This document shows, piece by piece, positions 14,791 to 19,654 of a stretch of 19,654 nt of DNA. The notes under the pieces are model-generated. The model did not search any database and was not told where the DNA came from. It was given only the letters and a program-made list of their open reading frames with translations. Numbering within the stretch: position 1 is the stretch's first letter; every line of letters begins with the position of its first letter. This DNA is from an uncultured Pseudomonadales bacterium (GTDB lineage Bacteria > Pseudomonadota > Gammaproteobacteria > Pseudomonadales > Cellvibrionaceae): NCBI GenBank assembly GCA_938048505.1, contig CALIUX010000193.1:1-19654 (forward strand), in the 5' to 3' direction. The position numbers and the translations under genes were made by a program.

Positions 14791-16899
14791 ATGTCAGATG
14801 AGCTTAGCAAAGTTGACCCTATGACCAACTTTAATGACCCCCAGTTTTATATCAACCGAGAACTCTCAAATCTGGAGTTTAATCGCCGTGTGCTCGCACA
14901 AGCGATCGACGAAAGACACCCCTTACTCGAAAGACTCAAGTACCTTGTCATTTCGGCCTCAAACATGGATGAATTTTTTGAAATTCGTGTTGCGGGCCTA
15001 ATGCAACGGATATTATTTGACCGAGAAGTCATGGGGCCAGACGGCATGCAGGTGTCGGAAGTGTTATCGGCCATTAGCCATACCACCCATGAGCTGGTTG
15101 AAGAGCAATACCGTATTTTTAACGATGTGATCATCCCTGAGCTCGAACAAGAAGGCATACGCTTTTTACGCCGCAGTCAGTGGACGCCCGAGCAAGAAGC
15201 TTGGATTAGTGATTATGTCACGCGCGAGATACTCCCACTCGTTAGCCCAATCGGGCTAGACTCCGCACATCCTTTTCCTCGTCTTGTGAATAAAAGCCTC
15301 AATTTCATTGTGGATTTAGAAGGCAAGGATGCCTTTGGCCGCGACCTTGGTTTAGCCATCTTACCTGCACCCCGCTCTTTGCCTCGTTTTATTGAGCTGC
15401 CTAATGAACTGAATGATTCAGAACATAGCTTTGTTTTTTTATCGTCTATGATTCATGCGCATGCCGATACCCTATTCCCGGGTATGAAAGTGAATGGGTG
15501 TTATCAGTTTAGAATTACACGCAATGCCGATTTAGATGTTGATGTTGAAGGCGCCGCCGACTTGGCAATTACCCTAAAGGGCGAGCTGCATTCACGCCGC
15601 TTTGGGACGGCTGTGCGATTAGAAGTCGCGGATAACTGCCCTTCCGAGCTCACAGACATTTTATTGCGCGAAGTGGGCCTAACAGAAGAAAATTTATACC
15701 GGCTCAATGGCCCCGTTAACCTCAAGCGGCTTATGGGCCTGCCGTCAATCATCAGTAAAACCGACCTACTCTTTCCGCCTTTCACACCCCGCATACCCAA
15801 AGGTCTGAGCCGAAAAGATAATATTTTTGATGCATTGACCAAACGCAGTTATTTGCTGCATCACCCTTTTCAAGCTTTTTCGCCCGTCATTCAACTTTTA
15901 AGGCAAGCAGCAAAAGACCCTGAAGTCGCTGCCATCAAACAAACGCTATACCGAACAGGCAATGAATCCGCGATTGTGCATGCGCTGCTAGAAGCCGCTC
16001 GCGCAGGCAAAGAAGTGACGGTTGTAGTTGAGCTACGTGCCCGTTTTGATGAAGAAGAAAACCTTGAGCTTGCCAGCCTGCTACAAGAAGCCGGGGCGGT
16101 GGTTGTCTATGGTGTAGTAGATTACAAAACGCACGCCAAAATGATTTTGATTGTTCGGCGAGAGCATGGCGAACTCAAACGATATTGCCATCTAGGCACA
16201 GGCAATTACCACAGCGGCAATGCCCGCCTCTACACCGATTACTCTTACCTCAGTGCAGAGCCCGAGCTTTGCGAAGACGTGCATAAAGTCTTCCAGCAGC
16301 TCACCGGCATGGGCAAAACGGAGCGCATGCAACACATTCTCCATGCCCCTTTCACACTGAAAAGACAGCTGCTTAGATTCATCGAAAATGAAGCAAAAGC
16401 CGCCGCTGAAGGCAAAGATGCACATATCATATTCAAATGTAACGGCTTGACCGAACCCAAGGTCATTCAAGCACTTTACCGCGCTTCACAGGCTGGCGTA
16501 AAAATAGACCTTATTATTCGAGGCATGTGCTGCTTAAGGCCGGGAATTGACGGTATTAGCGATAATATTCGGGTTTACTCTGTAATCGGCCGTTTCCTTG
16601 AACACACGCGTGTTTTTTATTTTGCCAACGGAGAACCTAAACTTTATTGCGCTAGTGCAGACTTGATGGAACGAAACCTCAATCGACGCGTCGAAACAGC
16701 GTTCCCCATAACCGACAAAAGCATGCTTAACCGCGTTTTCGAAGAGCTTATGCTCTATGTAAATGATGGTATTCAACGGTGGCAGCTTATGAACGATGCT
16801 ACCTACCAGCTAGCTCATGAAAATGAAGGTTATGCGGCACAATCCGAGCTGCTTAATCGCCTTTCGGGGCTTGCAAAGCAAGATTTTGCCCCAAAGTAA
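14791..16899 (+). CDS. ppk1: Polyphosphate kinase 1
   Basis: The 702-residue enzyme makes polyphosphate from ATP, reversibly. It has the N-terminal helical domain (FYINRELSNLEFNRRVL, 19-35; SASNMDEFFEIRVAGL, 55-70), the head domain, and two phospholipase-D-like catalytic domains. The phosphohistidine expected from E. coli PPK1 is His448 (YKTHAKMIL), with the second conserved His at 467 (RYCHLGTGNYHSGNARLYTD). KQTLYRT (383-389) and RARFDEEENL are further catalytic stretches. The length is close to the family norm (about 690-740). In Pseudomonas, ppx lies between ppk and trxA; here it does not, trxA following directly after 137 bp. The ATG at 14791 gives the standard N-terminus; no strong ribosome-binding site is visible. 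Confidence 0.97.
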   Translation: MSDELSKVDPMTNFNDPQFYINRELSNLEFNRRVLAQAIDERHPLLERLKYLVISASNMDEFFEIRVAGLMQRILFDREVMGPDGMQVSEVLSAISHTTHELVEEQYRIFNDVIIPELEQEGIRFLRRSQWTPEQEAWISDYVTREILPLVSPIGLDSAHPFPRLVNKSLNFIVDLEGKDAFGRDLGLAILPAPRSLPRFIELPNELNDSEHSFVFLSSMIHAHADTLFPGMKVNGCYQFRITRNADLDVDVEGAADLAITLKGELHSRRFGTAVRLEVADNCPSELTDILLREVGLTEENLYRLNGPVNLKRLMGLPSIISKTDLLFPPFTPRIPKGLSRKDNIFDALTKRSYLLHHPFQAFSPVIQLLRQAAKDPEVAAIKQTLYRTGNESAIVHALLEAARAGKEVTVVVELRARFDEEENLELASLLQEAGAVVVYGVVDYKTHAKMILIVRREHGELKRYCHLGTGNYHSGNARLYTDYSYLSAEPELCEDVHKVFQQLTGMGKTERMQHILHAPFTLKRQLLRFIENEAKAAAEGKDAHIIFKCNGLTEPKVIQALYRASQAGVKIDLIIRGMCCLRPGIDGISDNIRVYSVIGRFLEHTRVFYFANGEPKLYCASADLMERNLNRRVETAFPITDKSMLNRVFEELMLYVNDGIQRWQLMNDATYQLAHENEGYAAQSELLNRLSGLAKQDFAPK

Positions 16900-17036
16900 T
16901 GAAAGAGATGCAAAACGTGTAGCAAATTGCAGTAATGCCAGCTAACATTTGCCAGTAATAGAGTAGTTGCATAAGACAGGACACAACAGACACCTGCCGT
17001 GCAGCTACTGAACTTAATATATCGCGGAGAAAAATT

Positions 17037-17363
17037 ATGAGTGATAACATCGTGCAGATAGCAGATGCATCATTTGAAGAAGAAGTGCTCAAAGCAGACG
17101 GCGCAGTATTGGTTGACTTTTGGGCACCCTGGTGTGGTCCATGCAAGATGATTGGCCCTGTACTTGAAGAACTTGCTGATGAATACGCAGGAAAAATCAA
17201 GATCTGTAAAATGGATGTTGACACGAATAAAGACACACCTTCAAAGCTCAATATCCGAGGCATCCCAACGCTCACCATTTTCAAAAATGGCAGTGCCGAA
17301 AGCACAAAAGTTGGCGCCCTGACCAAAGTACAGTTAAAAGAGTTTATTGACGCAGCACTTTAA
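17037..17363 (+). CDS. trxA: Thioredoxin 1
   Basis: The 108-residue cytosolic disulfide reductase carries the active-site Trp32-Cys33-Gly-Pro-Cys36 in [21 protein letters not shown], the cis-Pro loop [12 protein letters not shown] (73-84), and the standard length of TrxA. It reduces ribonucleotide reductase, methionine sulfoxide reductase and other targets using NADPH through TrxB. A strong GGAG Shine-Dalgarno lies 8 bases upstream of the ATG at 17037. It lies upstream of rho, as in E. coli and Pseudomonas, but 538 bp separate them here, so rho probably has its own promoter. Confidence 0.98.
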   Translation: MSDNIVQIADASFEEEVLKADGAVLVDFWAPWCGPCKMIGPVLEELADEYAGKIKICKMDVDTNKDTPSKLNIRGIPTLTIFKNGSAESTKVGALTKVQLKEFIDAAL

Positions 17364-17901
17364 GCTTTAACGAAAGCTATATTAAGATATTGAGAAGGGT
17401 GACAGCACGTAATCTAGGAAAACCACGCACTGTCACTCAATTTAACTCATCAAGCTTTTGCACAGAATCAAAAACCTCGCTATACTGCAGTGGATCAAAA
17501 TCATTCCTTAAGCGAATTCTGCAACATCCTTCCATTGTATTTCATGTAAATTGTGTTTTTATTAGCAAGGCTCATGTTTTACACACCTCAAGATCTCACG
17601 CACTAAACAAGGTCTAGAATTTGGTAATCGCTCTGGTCGAGCAATAAAAAACAGGATGCTGCTGCCAGCATATGCGCTTAATAAGGTTTAACTCTAGCCT
17701 ACAGGCTGGTTGTATTTTCTAAATTACCTGCTCATAAGTTTTCTACTTGTAAGCTATCTGCAAATAAATCCCAATACGAATTATAGATGTTTCAGAGTTT
17801 ATACATCACATACTTCTTTCACCCACCCTTAGTTCGCATGCATTCAGCGAGACGATCTCGTGCTCATGATGCTTGTAAACTTTAATAACAAATCGTAAAT
17901 C
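17364..17901 (+). other. Long gap between trxA and rho (rho leader region)
   Basis: This 538-bp stretch has no convincing gene. It contains several short hairpins: ATGCTG-CTGC-CAGCAT (17656-17671), AGCCT-AC-AGGCT (17696-17707) and CGAGA-CGA-TCTCG (17848-17860). A ten-codon upstream ORF (17866-17898, MMLVNFNNKS) ends three bases before the rho ATG in the same frame. In E. coli the long rho leader is a site of autoregulation, and a similar role here is plausible but not shown. No clear promoter pair was found. Confidence 0.45.
17397..17438 (+). terminator. Hairpin downstream of trxA, possible terminator or RNA end
   Basis: GGGTGACAG (17397-17405) pairs with CTGTCACTC (17430-17438) over 9 positions with one G-U, closing a 24-nt loop. 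A smaller stem AGCTTT-AACG-AAAGCT (17363-17378) starts on the last base of the trxA stop. Neither is followed by a strong T-run, so they are weak terminator candidates but could stabilise the trxA mRNA end. Confidence 0.35.
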
Positions 17902-19500
17902 ATGTCTGATACCCCATCATCTTCACCCGAAAAACAAATCAAATCGCCCTCTACCCCAGCTCCCACAGCACCTTCGGCCCCCGCGCCTACAGCACCCTCC
18001 GCTCCCGCACCAACGGCACCAGCAGCGCCGTCAAAACCTGCACCGTCAGCACCTCCTGCATCATCAGCACCCTCTGCTCCTGCACCAGCTGCACCAACTG
18101 CATCAGCAAAGCCTGCGAATGACCAAGGCAGAGTGCAACGCCGCAGTAACAACCACCGCAATAAGAACAATGGGCACAATAACCAGAGCAATAGCCACAG
18201 TAATAGTCAGCACAGAAAGCTTGCTAATTCTGGCGTGCAGATGAGCCTGACCGATTTGAAAAAAATGCCTATTGATGAGCTCATCAAGATGGCAAATGAG
18301 CTGGGAATGGAAAGCTTAGCCCGCTCTCGTAAGCAAGACGTAATCTTTAATCTCTTGAAGCGACACGCCAAAAGTGGTGAAGACATCTATGGCGATGGTG
18401 TTTTAGAGATATTGCAAGATGGCTTTGGCTTTTTGCGCTCCGCTGATTCATCCTACCTTGCTGGGCCAGATGATATTTATGTTTCCCCTAGCCAGATACG
18501 CCGCTTTAATTTGCGCACCGGCGATACCATTAGCGGGAAAATTCGCCCACCTAAAGACGGAGAGCGCTATTTCGCTCTGCTCAAAGTAGACGAGATCAAC
18601 TTTGACAAACCTGAAAACTCACGCAACAAAATACTCTTCGAAAACCTAACCCCCCTCTTTCCTCAAGAAAGGCTAGAGCTTGAAGTGGGCAATGGCTCAA
18701 CCGAAGATTTGACTGGCCGTATTATTGATCTTGTATCACCGATAGGCAAAGGGCAACGCGGGCTAATTGTGGCACCGCCAAAGGCTGGTAAAACCATCAT
18801 GATGCAAAATATTGCGCAGGCCATTACGCGCAATAACCCAGAGTGCCACTTGATCGTTCTCTTAATCGATGAGCGCCCAGAAGAAGTCACAGAAATGCAG
18901 CGCTCCGTCAGGGGCGAAGTCGTTGCTTCCACATTTGATGAGCCGCCGGCTCGACATGTGCAAGTTTCAGACATGGTCATTGAGCGCGCAAAGCGCCTCG
19001 TTGAACACAAAAAAGACGTTATTATCTTGCTTGACTCTATAACACGTTTGGCCCGCGCTTATAACACCGTTATCCCTTCATCAGGCAAAGTCTTAACGGG
19101 TGGCCTGGATGCGCATGCATTAGAACGCCCCAAGCGCTTCTTTGGTGCTGCACGTAACATTGAAGAAGGCGGCAGTCTTTCTATTGTTGCAACAGCGCTG
19201 ATTGATACCGGCTCAAAAATGGATGAAGTCATCTATGAAGAGTTTAAAGGTACGGGTAACATGGAACTACAACTTGACCGTAAAATGGCTGAAAGACGCA
19301 TTTACCCTGCCATTAATATTCGTCGATCAGGCACACGTCGTGAAGACTTACTAATGGCCGAATCCGAGCTCCAACGCATGTGGATTCTGCGTAAGATTCT
19401 TAACGACATGGAAGACATTGCTGCGACTGAGTTCTTAGGTGATCGCCTGCGCACTCACAAAACAAACGATGAATTTTTCTTATCAATGAAAAGCAAATAA
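17902..19500 (+). CDS. rho: Transcription termination factor Rho with long disordered N-terminal extension
   Basis: The 532-residue product ends transcription by loading on C-rich nascent RNA and pulling it with an ATP-driven hexameric ring. From residue 114 on ([18 protein letters not shown]) it is collinear with the 419-residue E. coli Rho: N-terminal helix bundle, the cold-shock RNA-binding fold ([19 protein letters not shown]), Walker A APPKAGKT (about 291-298), the Walker B stretch [17 protein letters not shown], the Q-loop/R-loop ([22 protein letters not shown]), and a C-terminal end FFLSMKSK. The first 113 residues are an added low-complexity segment: a Pro/Ala/Ser repeat region (about 12-72) and an Arg/Asn/His/Ser-rich region (about 73-108). 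The ATG at 17902 has no strong ribosome-binding site. The internal ATG at 18241 would give exactly an E. coli-sized Rho, also without a clear site. Confidence 0.96.
   Translation: MSDTPSSSPEKQIKSPSTPAPTAPSAPAPTAPSAPAPTAPAAPSKPAPSAPPASSAPSAPAPAAPTASAKPANDQGRVQRRSNNHRNKNNGHNNQSNSHSNSQHRKLANSGVQMSLTDLKKMPIDELIKMANELGMESLARSRKQDVIFNLLKRHAKSGEDIYGDGVLEILQDGFGFLRSADSSYLAGPDDIYVSPSQIRRFNLRTGDTISGKIRPPKDGERYFALLKVDEINFDKPENSRNKILFENLTPLFPQERLELEVGNGSTEDLTGRIIDLVSPIGKGQRGLIVAPPKAGKTIMMQNIAQAITRNNPECHLIVLLIDERPEEVTEMQRSVRGEVVASTFDEPPARHVQVSDMVIERAKRLVEHKKDVIILLDSITRLARAYNTVIPSSGKVLTGGLDAHALERPKRFFGAARNIEEGGSLSIVATALIDTGSKMDEVIYEEFKGTGNMELQLDRKMAERRIYPAINIRRSGTRREDLLMAESELQRMWILRKILNDMEDIAATEFLGDRLRTHKTNDEFFLSMKSK
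17949..18118 (+). repeat. Imperfect Pro/Ala coding repeat inside rho, C-rich and G-poor
   Basis: Repeating codons for (A/S)PAPTAP-like units make up this stretch. By hand count, over 17941-18120 the coding strand has about 85 C and 30 G in 180 bases. Such C-over-G bias is the base signature of Rho-loading (rut) sites. The repeats are imperfect at the DNA level, which suggests they have been kept for the peptide, the RNA, or both. Confidence 0.7.
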
Positions 19501-19522
19501 GTGAATGAGGTGAAACCCTCAC

Positions 19523-19571
19523 ATCACAAACAATAAAAAAGGGCCTTAGGCCCTTTTTTATTGTTTGTGAT
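19523..19571. terminator. Strong bidirectional intrinsic terminator after rho
   Basis: The arms at 19523-19545 and 19549-19571 are exact reverse complements over 23 bp with a 3-nt loop; the GC core GGGCC/GGCCC is flanked by A6 and T6. It begins 22 bp after the rho stop and can end transcription from either side. Confidence 0.95.
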
Positions 19572-19613
19572 TTACTGAAATAATATTAAGCAGCAATCTT
19601 AGGCTGGCAAACA

Positions 19614-19654
19614 TTACTTCAACTTGCCAACGCCGATCATTGCATGAAGTGTTT
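19614..19654 (-). CDS. Possible C-terminal end of a convergent gene (runs off the right edge)
   Basis: On the minus strand a frame open at the right edge ends with TLHAMIGVGKLK and a TAA at 19616-19614. It is only 12 residues, so no family can be named. The support is its position: a minus-strand gene ending here would use the bidirectional terminator at 19523-19571. It could equally be chance. Confidence 0.25.
   Translation of the reverse strand, partial: TLHAMIGVGKLK

Noticed and set aside
17390..17617. Plus-strand 75-residue ORF between trxA and rho
   Set aside because: No ribosome-binding site, no recognisable motif, and it overlaps the hairpin downstream of trxA; composition looks random.
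17844..18191. Minus-strand ORF with Gly/Ala/Glu repeats
   Set aside because: It is the antisense shadow of the Pro/Ala repeat of rho; the repeat codons read backwards give a collagen-like pattern with no other support.

Overview
The window looks like a chromosomal, mostly housekeeping segment of a marine-type gammaproteobacterium with moderate GC. The evidence is the trpGDC order, a class I fumarase of about 510 residues, and a ppk1 - trxA - rho run that recalls the Pseudomonas order. Rho, the YjjV-type TatD hydrolase and HemW all read most like gammaproteobacterial versions. A placement near Cellvibrionales/Pseudomonadales is inference from protein resemblance only. I see no insertion sequence, prophage, CRISPR array, tRNA or rRNA.

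Layout: (1) 1-1214, minus: start of an AsmA-like/DUF748 envelope protein that runs off the left edge; then about 520 bp with no convincing gene. (2) 1734-4706, plus: SMI1/KNR4-fold protein, class I fumarate hydratase, a small zinc-ribbon-like protein, a block of hairpins and 14-bp tandem repeats, and an unrecognised 150-residue protein. (3) 4776-9252, minus: yjjV, the trpC/trpD/trpG tryptophan cluster (trpE is not present here), and a conserved-looking protein of unknown function. (4) 9253-9888: long AT-rich gap that hides a possible small, possibly frameshifted membrane protein on the minus strand. (5) 9889-12075, plus: a secreted pair, a small protein of the post-PEP-CTERM-1 type followed 3 bp later by a secreted zincin-like protease with an inserted PA domain. 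(6) 12229-12765, minus: small outer-membrane beta-barrel, sharing a bidirectional terminator with the protease. (7) 12854-14567, plus: PilZ-like protein and hemW. (8) 14791-19500, plus: ppk1, trxA and rho, closed by a very strong bidirectional terminator; a minus-strand gene may end just inside the right edge.

How the genes work together: trpG, trpD and trpC supply the glutaminase subunit and the phosphoribosyl-transfer and indole-glycerol-phosphate steps of tryptophan synthesis. The 9889/10306 pair looks like a two-gene secreted module. ppk1, trxA and rho are a neighbourhood rather than a pathway.

The most unusual things are: the approximately 113-residue disordered N-terminal extension of Rho (Pro/Ala repeats then Asn/His/Ser-rich), whose coding sequence is also strongly C-rich and G-poor in the way Rho-loading sites are; the post-PEP-CTERM-1/PA-protease pair; the hidden membrane ORF around 9379-9562; and the tandem-repeat/hairpin block at 4021-4172. 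I did not find a clear new multi-gene system.
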